Source: Phylloscopus collybita (Eukaryota > Chordata > Aves > Passeriformes > Phylloscopidae). Taken from it: a stretch of DNA of 64,000 bases. Below, in pieces: positions 27,725 to 38,820 of the stretch. Under the pieces are notes generated by a model. It was not told the origin of the DNA. It made no database searches and was given only the letters and a program-made list of their open reading frames with translations. Both the position numbers and the translations under genes were made by a program. Location of the stretch: NCBI GenBank assembly GCA_027886175.1, contig JAJNNQ010000029.1:5512501-5576500 (forward strand), given 5' to 3'. The first letter of the stretch is position 1. Every line of letters starts with the position of its first letter.

Positions 27725-29095
27725 AAACTTCAACCCTAGGCGTGGGGAGAGCAGACTTCAGTCTCCTCAGGGAACTAGTTAGTGAGGTCCTGTAGAAAAT
27801 GTTTTTGAAAGTGCTGGGGTATATCAGCGCTGGTCACTTTTTAAGCACCTCCTCTGAAGGGCACAAGAGCAGCAGTTTCCAAATGTCAAGTAGGCAAAGT
27901 GGAAGGCTGGCTTGGCTGAACAAGGATTGTCTTTTGGGGATAAGGGAAAAAAGAAAGGTGTAAACCCAGTGGAAGCCAGGTCAGATGACATAGAAAGTAT
28001 ACAGAGATGCTGCTCATCACTGCAGGGAGAAAATTTGTGTGGCCAAAGCTCACACAAAGTTGAAGTTGAAGCTGACCAAAACTGTGGGGGATAAAAAAAG
28101 GAGTTTTAAAAAATACATTAATAGTAAAAGGCAGTGCAGAAATGACATTGCCCTGTTGCAGAATGAGGATGGTCACCTCATGAAAAGGGATATAGACAAG
28201 CCAGAGTTGTTAAATGCATTCTTTGCTTCTGTCTTCAACACTGATGATGGGCTCTGGGATCCCAGTGTCCTGAGATGGAGGACTATGGGTGTGACAAACA
28301 TAAATCCTCAGTTGACCCTGAAGTTGTGTGGTATCTGCTGCTCCAGCTGGATACCTGCAAATCTATGGAGCCTGATGAGATTCATCTGAGAATACTAAAA
28401 TACTCAATACTGCCTGCTGTCATTGTGAGGTTTCTCAATGGTTTTTGAGTGATCTTGGGAATCTGAAGGGTTCCTAGTTGACTGAAAAGTGTCAAATGTC
28501 CCAATTTTCAAGAAGGATGAAAAGGAGGACCCTGGAAGCTACAGTCCTGTCAGCCTCACTTCAGTGACTGGTAAAATTATGGAGAAGATTATTCTGGGAA
28601 TTACTGGAAAACACTAAAGGGTAATGCAGTCACTGGTCATAGCCAGCATGGCTTTGAGAGCAAAGCTTAATCTTCTGTCAAACCTCATTTTCTTTCATGC
28701 CAAGGTAACCCACCCAGCTGACCAATGGAAGCCAGTAAGGTTTTTGACACTATCTCTCATAGGATCCTTCTGGACCTAATGTCCAGACCAAAGCTGGATA
28801 AACACATCATGGGGTGGGTGAGTAACTGGGTCACAGGTTGGGCACAAAGAGTTATAGAGAATGGGGTGACATCGGACAGGGAATCTGTCACTGGAGGTCA
28901 CATCCTCAGCCCTCTGCTCTTCAACATCTTCATAAATGACCTGGACACAAGACTGGAGGGGACACTGAGCGGGTTTGTAGATGATACAAAACTGGGAGGA
29001 GCTGTTAACTCCCCCAAGGGGAGGGAGGCCCTGCAGAGAGACCTTGACAAATCAGAAGTCTGGGCAATCACCAACCATATGAAGTTGCACAAGTG
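27725..29095 (+). mobile_element. CR1 LINE fragment, linker to RT palm
   Basis: Sense-strand pieces of CR1 ORF2 lie in order but in shifting frames: the linker after the endonuclease (about 27740-28080), then KKRSFKKYINSKRQCRND at about 28098-28150 and LLNAFFASVF near 28210, then the RT block with LLFNIFINDLD near 28915-28950 and the catalytic box as FVDD at 28974-28985. Both catalytic aspartates survive, but stops and frameshifts elsewhere make the copy non-functional. The match ends abruptly at about 29095, so both ends of the element are missing. Confidence 0.9.
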
Positions 29096-30605
29096 ACATA
29101 ATACCTGCTTCAGCAGAGAAAATTAATGACTTGTATGGCCCAGTTTCAGAGCCTGGATTGGTTCTGAATTTGCAATTACATCTTTTCAGTTGCTGCTGCC
29201 TCACTCAGCATGGTATTGTGACTTACCAGCTTGAAACCAATATTGTACAATCTGTCACTAGTTGAGCTCTCTTGCTCTACCTTACCATCTCTCCTTCTCC
29301 CTGCATACAAATTCATTTTGAAGGTGAGATATATTTTCCCAACACACTGAAGACAAATAGTTTATTTTGATGCAAGTTTTCATAAAAGGTGATTTGTAGA
29401 GAGATAATAAAAGTTTCTTTCTAGAGGGCTGGATTCAGCACCACTGGAGTGGCTCACAATAAGCAACTTCCAAAAACTCCATTCACAGGCTTTGGGTAAA
29501 AATCTCGTATCCTAATGACAATCTGTAACTATTTTATGAATCACACTGACTTGGTCCTTGAGATATTTACTCTGTGAATATCACAGTTAACAAAGAACTA
29601 TGTAATTAATTTGAGTCTACTGAAAGTAGACCTTGATTAATTCATTGTCCACAAGGACAAGCATCGGGGAGTAGTTGCTCTGTGCTGGTTCCAGCTCTGC
29701 AATGCCAAAAAGCACTGCATGTTTTCTAAGCAGTTGGGAACTGAGGCAGCATGTTGCAGCTACTTCCCAAAGCCCTGGGAGAGTGGGGGAAGAATTTCCT
29801 GCCAGAATGCAAAAGGCATTGCATATCTGGGCCATTGGTGGAGCCTTGACAAAGTACGAGCTGGCTGTAGACCAGAATCTGCCATTTAAAATAATTTTAT
29901 GCCTGGTTTAACATGTTGGAAACACATAAGCAGTAGCAACCAGTAAGCAAAAAGAATTGTTCAGCATCAGCCACTGCTTTCAAAACAATGAAGAATTAAT
30001 TTGTAAAAAAATAAATGTAGGATTTTATGCATGTAGTAGATTAACTTTTGTGTTTGCACTGCTGGGCAGATACTGCTGTCATTTTACAATGTATTACAGT
30101 GCTGTAGTCAAAATATAAAACTGCAGCCTACTCTTACTGACAGTCACCTTCACTTTTGCTTTCTTACTCCTATATATTTTGTGTTTTCTTTGTAATGTCT
30201 TCTTTTACTAATTTGTTATGATTCTTACTGATAAATCTTACTTGGAGAAAATGGAGAGAAGGAAAGGGAATGATGACTGAACCAGAGCAAGAAAAGTAAG
30301 AAATGAAGGAGAATGTAGGAAGTGATGCTGTGGTCAGAAACTGGATTTGAAAAGAAAAGCACCTACTTCTAAAGCTTTAAAAAATCATAACAGATGGTAG
30401 CTTACAATTTTTTATTGTTTTCCTGTTTAACTATCGCCAATTAATTCAGGTTCTTTTCAAAGGGTCATAATTATTTTTTAGTAGCTGGACTGTCAGGTTG
30501 AAGTTTTCTGTTCCTTTGTTGGATAATAAGTGCTTTGTACAATTAAGAATTTTATCATACTTAAAGTATGAGACAACTTCATTAGTGGCGCTTTCTGCAT
30601 TTAAT
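29096..30605. other. Intron 1, no gene seen
   Basis: AT-rich sequence. The stretch 29630-29880 is less AT-rich than its flanks and open on both strands for about 75 codons, but I recognise nothing in it. Confidence 0.45.
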
Positions 30606-30815
30606 TATAGAATCATTTAAGTTGAAAAAGGCTTCTAAGATCCTCAAGTCCAGCCATAAAACTAACACTGCCAAGTCCACTACTAAATCATGTCCCTAAG
30701 CGGCATGTCTATGTGTCTTTTAAAATATCTCAAAGGCTGGTATTCTCAGCCACATAACTTGTCAGCCTGTTTAATGATGAAGATATTTTTCTAATATCCA
30801 GTCTGAACTAGTCTT
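30606..30815 (-). mobile_element. CR1 3'-end fragment (CR1-Y-like)
   Basis: It begins at the low side with TATAGAATCATTTAAGTTGA, the reverse complement of a CR1 3' terminus, and continues through a segment typical of the CR1-Y group 3' region. About 210 bp is retained. It is a short 5'-truncated copy inserted antisense to FRMD3. Confidence 0.8.
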
Positions 30816-31522
30816 TCAGTGTTGATTAGTAGTACATGAGTAAAAGTTGCACCTTTGAGCTGTGAAAATGTCTGGCTAAAATTCAACTCATATCTTTAGG
30901 GCAATTTTCAGAAGTCCATTTTCCCGGAGTCAACTTGACTTCTCCCTCTTATGTGAATGGCACCTCCCTCAGTTGCAGAAGGGTGATAGAAAGAGCCATT
31001 TCTAGCAGGGGGCAGATCTGCTGGCACGCAGGTCAAGTCTCTGTATTAGTCAGCTTCTCACTTGAACAGAAATACAAAATAAAATACAGCATATGGGAAA
31101 CCACAGGCATGACCAGCTGAACTGTGGCCAAGTTGCATGCTAGCAAAAGACGGCATCTGCTGTGTAATTATTGTCAAAAAACAATACTAATCTCATTGGA
31201 TCAGTATTTCCCATGAGCTAATTTTCTCCTTTTGCCTAGCTCAATAGGTATGGTTAACACTGTTTGCTAGGCAAGATAAGTACTATTAAGTGAAAGGTCT
31301 TGGTGTGGTGACCAAATCTGTGGAGGAGATGGTACATGGCAGCTATGGAGTTGTAACACAGTGGTGCATAAAAACAGTATTCAGGGCGTTTCAATATTGT
31401 AGTGAAACTACAGTACTGAAATTGCTGTACAATTAAGTACTGTAGACGGTTGCAAAGTAGTTTGAATCAAGTGATTAATTTCAAAATGTGATCAGGAGGA
31501 GAAAATAATTTGAATGTGGAAT
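30816..31522. other. Intron 1, no gene seen
   Basis: Unassigned sequence up to the target site of the split LTR. Confidence 0.5.
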
Positions 31523-31527
31523 GTCAG
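31523..31527 (+). repeat. Target-site duplication, left copy (GTCAG)
   Basis: GTCAG sits immediately before the LTR start at 31528. Its partner is CTGAC at 38186-38190, at the outer end of the other LTR piece and in inverted orientation. Confidence 0.7.
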
Positions 31528-31618
31528 TGTCCTGGTTTTGGCTGGGGTAGGGTTAATTGCTTCTCAGTAGCTGGTACAGTGCTGTTTGGGACTCAGTAAG
31601 AGAATAATATTGATAATT
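31528..31618 (+). mobile_element. 5' piece of a split ERV LTR
   Basis: It starts with TGTCCTGGTTTTGGCTGGGG, the well-known opening of a common avian endogenous-retrovirus LTR (ERVL-like), and stays collinear with that family for about 90 bp, to the TATTGATAA at about 31612. It then passes directly into CR1 sequence. The continuation of the LTR is found inverted at 38191-38660. Confidence 0.8.
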
Positions 31619-31732
31619 AATGCCACTACACTGGGAGGAGCTGTTGACACCCTCAAAGACAGAAAGTCCCTGCAGAGAGACCTCAGCAAACCAGAGATCA
31701 GCAGTCACCAGCTGTATGAAGCGTAACAAAGA
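31619..31732 (+). mobile_element. CR1 fragment, RT segment, left of nested LTR
   Basis: The sequence from CTGGGAGGAGCTGTTGACAC onward matches the RT segment also seen at 28991-29095. It stops at AACAAAGA, where an LTR begins, and resumes at 33137 with the next part of CR1 ORF2. The two pieces are therefore one copy interrupted by a later LTR insertion. Confidence 0.8.
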
Positions 31733-33136
31733 TGTGATGGTTTCATCACTTACTACATTTCATGAGACTGGGAGAACACAAAGAGCAAAACAGGCTCATC
31801 TTCAAATTACAAAGACAGTTTATTTACACACACTGAAAGGATAAAAATAGGAAAAAAAAGGAAGGAAAGAAAAATGAAACTTTCAAAACATCCTTCCCTC
31901 CCTCTACAAGTTTTCACTTTTCCACACCCAACATAAAAAGACAAAACCTGTAATTGCAGTTTTACCATTTAAAGATAATCTTTCATCAATTCTTTAGGAA
32001 ATTCTTTAGGTTCCATAGAGACCTCGTCTGCAAGGATCTGAAAAGGAACATCCGCAAAACCATGAAATCCCACCCATTACACAGCTTTCCCAACACTGCA
32101 CATGGGCCATGTACTCAAACACACTGTAAACTGGGGTGTCACTTTTTAAAGGTGAACAACTTCAGAAGCAAAGGATTTTTTCATCTCAAGGAACAGAGAT
32201 ATCTTCTCACTTCTCTACCACACACAGAAGGCTTTTCATCTCTCTGACCAAGCACTTCATAAAATCAAGTTTACTTAGTCTATCACACATACCTTTGCTC
32301 AGAAATCTACACATAAATTAAACAATCACCTCCCCAAATGCATATTTTTCTATGGTTTAAAGGAACAATTTAGTCCAGCCTCCATGTTATCACAAAAGTC
32401 CAGCCAGATTGGGCCACTCCTCCTTGGTTGCCTCAGATAGTCCTTTCACTCTCTCTCTTCACTGACTTCATTGACTTCTCTTCACTGACACTATGCTGTG
32501 TCTATTCATAGTTCAATCACAGTGTCTGTCCTCACTACGGGAAAGGCCGGTGCTTGGAAAGGTTCATTTGCTGGCAGGAAAGAGTTAAAACTTGCCAGGC
32601 CTATGGGGCTTGCTCACCTGGTCCCGCCAGCGGGAGCTGGAAAATCTCAAGGCCGTGCTGGTGGAGCAGCAGTGGAGGGGCATCTGGATGCCTTCTTTTC
32701 CACCCCTCGATCTCGATCTTGTGGCGTGGCCGCTCAGAGCTGCTCCCTGAGGCCTGAGGAAAGGGGGAAGAGGAAGCGGGGGGAGGGCGAGCGGCAGCAG
32801 CAGTGCACAGGCAGCTGCTGGGGTTTTCCTCCCCTCCCTGCTGCTGCTGTTATCAGGCCCAGGCATGGCCGGGCTGCTCCCCCAGGGCAGCAGCTCCCAG
32901 AGGCCAGGCCAGGCCCGGGGGCAGCGAGGCCTGCCCCGCCTGGCCCGGCTGCCGCAGGATGTTACCTTGGTCGCTCGCCCGGAAAAGAGAGAACCCCTCC
33001 CAACACTCACAGCTTATATGTGTATTATGAAAAGTCGCATTCTACTTCTCAGTGGTCAAACCACCTGCCAATTAAAAACTGACTCCTGATATGTCTGTAC
33101 TTTCTAACAAAATCCAAACTATGATAACCCATGACA
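31733..33136 (-). mobile_element. LTR-like insertion nested in CR1
   Basis: The block begins TGTGATGG and ends CCATGACA, imperfect inverted termini of the TG...CA kind. It interrupts a CR1 copy. On the - strand, AATAAA (complement of 31819-31824) lies about 90 bases before the end, followed by a TGTCTTTGTAATTT segment typical of avian LTR R/U5. A TATAAG (complement of about 33013-33019) lies near the other end. Positions 32540-33000 are very GC-rich and CpG-bearing. No gag, pol or env is present. At 1.4 kb it is long for a solo LTR and may be an LTR with extra sequence. I see no clean target-site duplication. Confidence 0.65.
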
Positions 33137-33592
33137 CAGGTCCTGCACCTGGGATGGGGCAACTCTGGATATATGAATAGACCAGGAGAATGAGATGCTG
33201 TAAGTAGTGCCATGGAAAGGGACCTGGGGTTCCTGGCAAGTTGAACATGAGCCAGCAGTGCCCTGGCAGTCAGGAGGGCCAATCCTGGGGTGCACCAGGC
33301 ACAGCATCACCAGCTGGGCAAGGGAGGGGATTGTCCTGCTCTGCTCTGAGCTGGGGCAGCCTCACCTCAAGTGCTGGGCGGAGTTCAGGGTGTCACAGGA
33401 TGAGAAAGACATTAAACTGCTAATTAAATGAGGCCAATGGGGACGGTGAAGGACCTTTGAGGGGAAAGCTGTATGAGGCTGAGATTACTTGGTCTCTTCA
33501 GCCTGGAGGAGAGGAGATTGAGGGAAGAGCTCATTGCAGTCTACCTCTTCCTCATGAGGGGAACAGGAAGGGCAGACACAGTACTCCTCTGC
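33137..33592 (+). mobile_element. CR1 fragment, continuation right of nested LTR
   Basis: It resumes with CAGGTCCTGCACCTGGGATG, the CR1 segment that directly follows the one broken at 31732, and runs to about 33592 (CTCCTCTGCT), where it meets a second CR1 copy in the opposite orientation. Its own 3' terminus is missing. Confidence 0.8.
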
Positions 33593-34835
33593 TTAACTAC
33601 CCTCTGGGTAAAGACTTTCTAAAATCTAAGCCAAAACTGTCCTATCAGTTTAAAAACATTGGCCGTTGTCCTGTCACTACATGCCCATATAAGAAGTCCC
33701 TCTCCTCTATTTTTATAAGCCCTCTTAAGGTGCTGGCAGGCCTGAATGACATCTTCCTGAAGCCTCTCTTCTACAGGATGAACAACCCCAATTCTCTCAG
33801 GTTGTCTTTGCAGGAGAGGTGCTCCAGCCCTCTGATCATCTTCATTTCCCTTTGGACTTGCTCCCGCTGGTCCATGTCCTTCCTGTGCTGGGACCCCAGA
33901 GCCAGGTGCAGGGTTCCGGGTGGGGTCTCACCAGAGCAGAGCAGAAGGGGCAGAATCCCCTCCCTCTCCCTGCTGCCCGTGCTGCTTTGGATGCAGCCCA
34001 GGATACAATTGGCCTTTCTGGGCTGTGAGTGCTCATTGCTGAGTCATGTCCACCCTCTCATCCCCCAGCACCCCCAAGTCCTTCTTGTCAGAGTTACTGT
34101 CCGTCTGTTCACCCCCCAGCCTTTGCTGTCACTGCAGGTTGCCCTGACCCAGGCGCAACACCTTGCACTTGGTCTTGTTAAACTGCATGGGATTTCCATG
34201 AGCCCAGTTCTTGAGCTTATTCAGGTCTTTCTGGATTGCATCCTGTCCTGTGGGTGTGTCAGCTGCATCAGTCAGCTTGGTGTCATTTGCAATCAATCTC
34301 ACTGTCCATGTCATTGACAAAGACATTAAAGAGCAACAGTCAGAGCCCTGATGGACACCACTTTTCACTGACCTCCAACTAGATGTAGAGCCATTGGCCA
34401 CAACTCTCTGCCTGTGTCCATCCAGTCAGTTTTTTATTCACTAAATAGTTCATCCATAAAATCCATTTTGTCTCTTCAGTTTGGAGACAAGGATGTCACA
34501 TGGGACCATGTTGAAGGCCTTACAGAACTCTAGGCAGATGATATTTGTCGTCTTCCTGTGTTGATTGTTGCTGCCATGTCAAAAAATGTCACCTTACTGG
34601 TCAGGAACAATTTGCCCTTAGTAAAGTCATATGGCAGCTTTGGATCACCTCCTTGACTTCTATGTGCCTTAGCAAATCTCCAAGGAGGATCTGCTACATT
34701 GTCTTCCCAGGCACATAAATGAGGCTCCTGGACTGTGGTTACCTCGATCTTCCTTTTAAAAACGGGGGTGATGTTTCCCTTTCCTTCCATGAAAATAAAA
34801 CATAGTTGTTTTTTGAGATGACCTGTGTGTAAAGG
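33593..34835 (-). mobile_element. CR1 LINE fragment, RT to near 3' end
   Basis: A separate CR1 copy, antisense. On the - strand, RT motifs come first (about 34800-34600, with VFKRK), then IANDTKL at about 34310-34290, where the catalytic FADD motif reads IAND, so the first aspartate is lost. MQFNKTKCKVLRLGQGN follows at about 34190-34140, then the 3' region up to the CCCAGAGGGTAG segment at about 33600. It joins the + strand CR1 tail-to-tail at 33592/33593, and both lack their final 3' ends. Confidence 0.85.
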
Positions 34836-37800
34836 CTTAAGGGACAAAGAAGCTGTGAAGTACCAGCCCTATATTTTGATGATTCCTTGATTAGTATATC
34901 TCATTTAAATTCACAAGTTTAACATTTCTGAACCTACTGCTGTGCACCAGCAGCAGCTCACTGCAAGCAGTGGTTCAACTTCTAAGCCAACTGGTGAAAT
35001 ATCTTTGAAGACCTATACTGCATCAAAACCACTAATCTATGTCAACCAATAACAGGATTAAAAATACATCAAAACAGAAACTCAAAATATAATTAGGCTA
35101 AAGATATAATTAGGCTCCTCCCTCATGCTCCCACTTAAAGTCTCAGGAGCTATTGTAAATGACTTATATGCAAAAAAGCTCTTCGTACATATGGATGCAG
35201 GAAATATTTCTCCCTCGCAAACACGTTGTGAAGCCCACATGTATACAAACCCCAAGGCATAAACAAATCATCTGAGAAGCATGGTCACATCACAGTTCCC
35301 CTGACTCGCACATTTAAGAACTGACAGAGGAAGAGGATGAATGATTGTAGAACATTCCTCCCACAGACACTAAAAATAGTTTTCAAAATATTGGATGAAG
35401 TCTAGCCAAGAAAAGAAGAAAATCTATTTTAAGACAGAAGAACTTTGTTTCTGTCAATGGTGATTTCAGGAACAATATTAACAGAACATGAACAGAATGA
35501 AGCAGAACAGCCCTTAAATTTTGAGGTACTGTAGATGATTAATACAAGATACATCCAAAACATGTAGTAATTTTTGATTACAGGAAAAATAATATCTACC
35601 ATATTAAGAGTTTTGTATGCAGCACCTTAAGTAATTTTTATTAAATATCACTACCAAAGGATTATAGAAAAGCAGAATTTTCAGAATACCAAACGTTCCT
35701 CTTGTATTATACTTCCAAAGGCTAGCAATATATGGTGATACCACTACAATAGTTCTCACAATCAATTATGTTTGATTTTCCTCTTATCCTCCCCCTTTTG
35801 CATTCTAATGGAAGCAATTAGAAGTTAGCTTTCCAAAGAACAGCAGTTAGAGGATACACAATGAAGCTAAAAGAAAATCTCACCAATTCCACTCATAATC
35901 ACCATCGTATTGGTATTAACAGATATCACAGTAACCCCATCTTAAAATATTAAGTACTTCAAAGATCAATAGTCCAGTGATGTTCCAGCAGGACAAAGGT
36001 AACAATTGCAGACACATTTCCATATTACATTGTGGACTTCTGAATTTTAGAAGAATCCTAACATTTAATGCTTATCATTTGAAATTTAATATACTGGATA
36101 GATTAGAAGTCCAGCTTTAGAGAAAAATCTATAATTAGGAACATGCTGATATCATAAAATATTATCATTTGGTCTGGATTGTCCTTACTTCTCCCTTCTC
36201 TTTCTGCCTCATCCTAGCATCGTGCACTACAGAAAAACCTTTTTGCAAGTTTTTTAAATGCTAATTCTTTATAGGTGCTAATTCTTACTACAGAATGTTT
36301 TTATAATGGGCTAAGAATAAGCAAAATTCTTGTTCCCAGTTGGACCCCCTGGTAGAAGGCCTTCTTTGAGGGATCCCTCAAACTGTGATGTCCTACTGCA
36401 GCTATGAGAACACTGCATGCTCATGGAGAATTTACTACTTGTGCATGATCTACTTGTCAGCTTGTCATCTGGCTATGCAAACATCGTAATTGCCCCCAGA
36501 AATGGGGATCGTGCCTGCTTGCAGAAGTAGCTCCTCAGCAGGAATGCTTTCACTGTGCCACCAGTGAAAGGCTACTGAACAGGATTCCTAGGTGAGCTTC
36601 AAAGGCCATGGCCTGGCATCCTCTTGCCTTAGGAGAGGTTCTCCTCATCGGGCTGGGCCATCAGACAGACCAGCAGAACAATCCAGATGCTGTGCTGTAA
36701 ATTTTAGTTTAGTAGAAAATAAGCCTTCTCACAAGGTTCAGTTGTTAGCACTGCTTCATTAAATAGCTTTCTTTGGTGTTAACAGAGGTGCCTCTGTCTG
36801 GAAGAAATTTTCAGATTTAAAACTGTGTCTGCTCCTCCTCCCTACACATATGTCCCCCACCCCCACCCATCCACACACATTCACTCTCTCTCTCTGAATC
36901 TCCTCTTCATCTTTGGCATGTATTAAATACAACAAAGCCATCAAAGAAATTGGAAAGTAGTTTGAAATGTGAGACTAACAGTGTCATATACATTTTGACT
37001 GTAATATTTAGAGTTATAAAGAAGAAAAACGTTAAGACTGTAAGGCTTCATACTTACAATTGTTTTAGAAGGTGCTAGACTATTTAGTGTCAGCATTTTT
37101 ATCTCCAGCATATCTGGACTTTGAGGTTTTAAGTCCAGAAACCAGTTTGGAACACCTACAATCCTTAAAGATTTTTATTTTATCCTGCAATTTTAGGTTT
37201 TAATTATTCTTACCAATATCTGCTAGGCAATAGACTTTACAATGTAAGATTTCTTATTTTCAGTTCTACTTTCTCTTCCTCCTACCCTCACATTATTTCC
37301 TACATCTGTTCTTGCAGAATTAATGGAACTAACGCAAATGTGCATTCCAACTATAAGTTTATAATCACAGATTTCAAATGACATGCTGTGTTAATCTGTA
37401 CTCACTCTAGATTCAGATGCTAATATCAGCTAGAAGTATATTAAAATTACAAAGGTGATAAAGTGAGGTAGTAGTCCTACTGACCAATTTTGAAATAAGG
37501 GCAGTTTCCAGGGGGTTTATAAGTGATTTTCTGATGTTTTGATTATTGAACTCTTCTCACAGATCTTCTCAGAAACAGTGGAAGTCATGGTGCAATGCCA
37601 TTTCTCAGAAAATATGCAATAGCCACTTGAGACCATGATAATTTAGCAGCAATGTTTCCTGATTTTCCAGTTAAGAGGAAGGTGTAATGGGAAAACACTG
37701 GAGCTAAGAAAGAAGATAATGAACCTGGTTTTTGCTAACATCTCTGTTTAGCAGCTGCATCTTCTCCTTCTCTTAGGAGCAAATGCTACACCAGCAGCAG

Positions 37801-38185
37801 CAGCAAGGGATTCAACATTTGGCATACATTGAAGTAGCACAATGCAGTGCCAAGTAAAGAAACACCAGCAACTTGGAATGGGACTCTTCTGGCAGAAATC
37901 AAATGATTGCTTGGACGAAATTCAAGTTTCTGCTACTGGCTTAAAATTGGCCATACTGCTCATCTATCTAAGAAAATTCAAGTACCAGCAAATACTGAAC
38001 TAAACAAGGTGCCATTTTCTCAGTATAAACACTTGAAGTGTGAGGTGAAGTTTGCAAGCAGAAAAGCTAAACACTCTTTATCTCTTACCACTTATCACTT
38101 CATCACTTTTTATCACTTTATGTTTTCCCGTTTTAAGTAATTTTAGTTTTTATCAAATTTCTGTATCTTTATATCACTGGATTAA
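34836..38185. other. Unassigned sequence inside the probable inversion
   Basis: Non-repetitive sequence with no gene seen. On the + strand it is visibly richer in A than T in sampled lines, unlike the rest of the intron. A pyrimidine-rich stretch with CCCCCACCC and CTCTCTCTCT lies at about 36836-36900. Confidence 0.5.
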
Positions 38186-38190
38186 CTGAC
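38186..38190 (-). repeat. Target-site duplication, inverted copy (CTGAC)
   Basis: CTGAC directly abuts the LTR end at 38191. It is the reverse complement of GTCAG at 31523-31527. Confidence 0.7.
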
Positions 38191-38660
38191 TGTCATCATA
38201 TAAGCCCAGATGGCAGCTAAGCACCAGGCACACTTTTTCACAGCCCCCGCTGCACCCCCACCCTGGTGGAAGGGGAAGGAGAATGAAAGGGAAAACCTGT
38301 AGCTTGAGATTAGAACAGTTAAGCAACTGAAAAAAAATATGTAAAAAACCCCAAACCCCTGAAGAAAATATATAAAATGTGTTCCTTCTTTTTTTTTGAA
38401 ATAAGGTAAAACACAAGGAAAACCAAGTGATATACAATACAATTGCTTACCACCCACTGACAGATGCCAGACCCTATTCCCAAACACTTATCTGACCTGT
38501 TTCCAGGTAACTCCCCCACTTTGTATACTGTGCAAGTTGTTCTATGTTGTGGCCTGTCCCTTTGGCCAGTGTGTGTTACTTGTCCTGGCTGTGTTGCCTC
38601 CCAGCTTTTTTTGTTTACCACCTCACTGGCAAAGCATGAGAGATGGAATAAGTGCTTGAC
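38191..38660 (-). mobile_element. Main piece of the split ERV LTR
   Basis: On the - strand this follows the same avian LTR family as 31528-31618: the CTCTCATGCTTTGCCAGTGA segment at about 38645-38625, the GTATACAAAGTGGGGGAG promoter-like part at about 38530-38510, the GTGGTAAGCAATTG part at about 38455-38440, and the end at TGACA (complement of 38191-38195). It lacks exactly the first part of the LTR, which is present at 31528-31618. The outer end has TGACA matching the TGTC start as short inverted termini. Confidence 0.8.
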
Positions 38661-38820
38661 AGTTGCCCAGAGAAGCTGTGGGTGCCCCATCCTCAAGAGT
38701 GTTCAAGGCCATGTTGGATGGCGCCCTGAGCAGCCTGATCTAGTGAATGGCGCCCCTACCCATGGGATGATCTTTAAAGTCCCTTTCAACCCAAACCATT
38801 CTAAGATTCTTTGATTCTAT
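38661..38820 (+). mobile_element. CR1 3' end with intact tail
   Basis: It starts in the GTTGCCCAGAGAAGCTGTGG segment and ends with the avian CR1 terminus AGATTCTTTGATTCTAT. About 160 bp. It directly abuts the broken LTR, at what would be the right breakpoint of the inversion. It could be the missing 3' end of the CR1 copy at 33593-34835, which stops only a few bases short of this segment. Confidence 0.85.

Larger units (their letters stand above)
31619..38660. other. Probable inverted segment, about 7.0 kb
   Basis: Reversing this segment would bring the two LTR pieces (31528-31618 and 38191-38660) together in order and orientation, with GTCAG on both sides. About 45 bp of the LTR is absent at the junction. 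Breakpoints are at about 31612-31622 and 38655-38662. Sampled base composition inside (A over T on the + strand) is opposite to that outside (T over A). An assembly error of the same shape would look identical. Confidence 0.65.

Noticed and set aside
32498..33082. 194-codon + frame and 141-codon - frame
   Set aside because: Both lie in the GC-rich part of the nested LTR-like block and have no recognisable domain.
33457..34317. 286-codon + strand open frame
   Set aside because: It begins with TTG and runs across the junction of two CR1 copies, reading one in sense and the other in antisense. It is an artefact.
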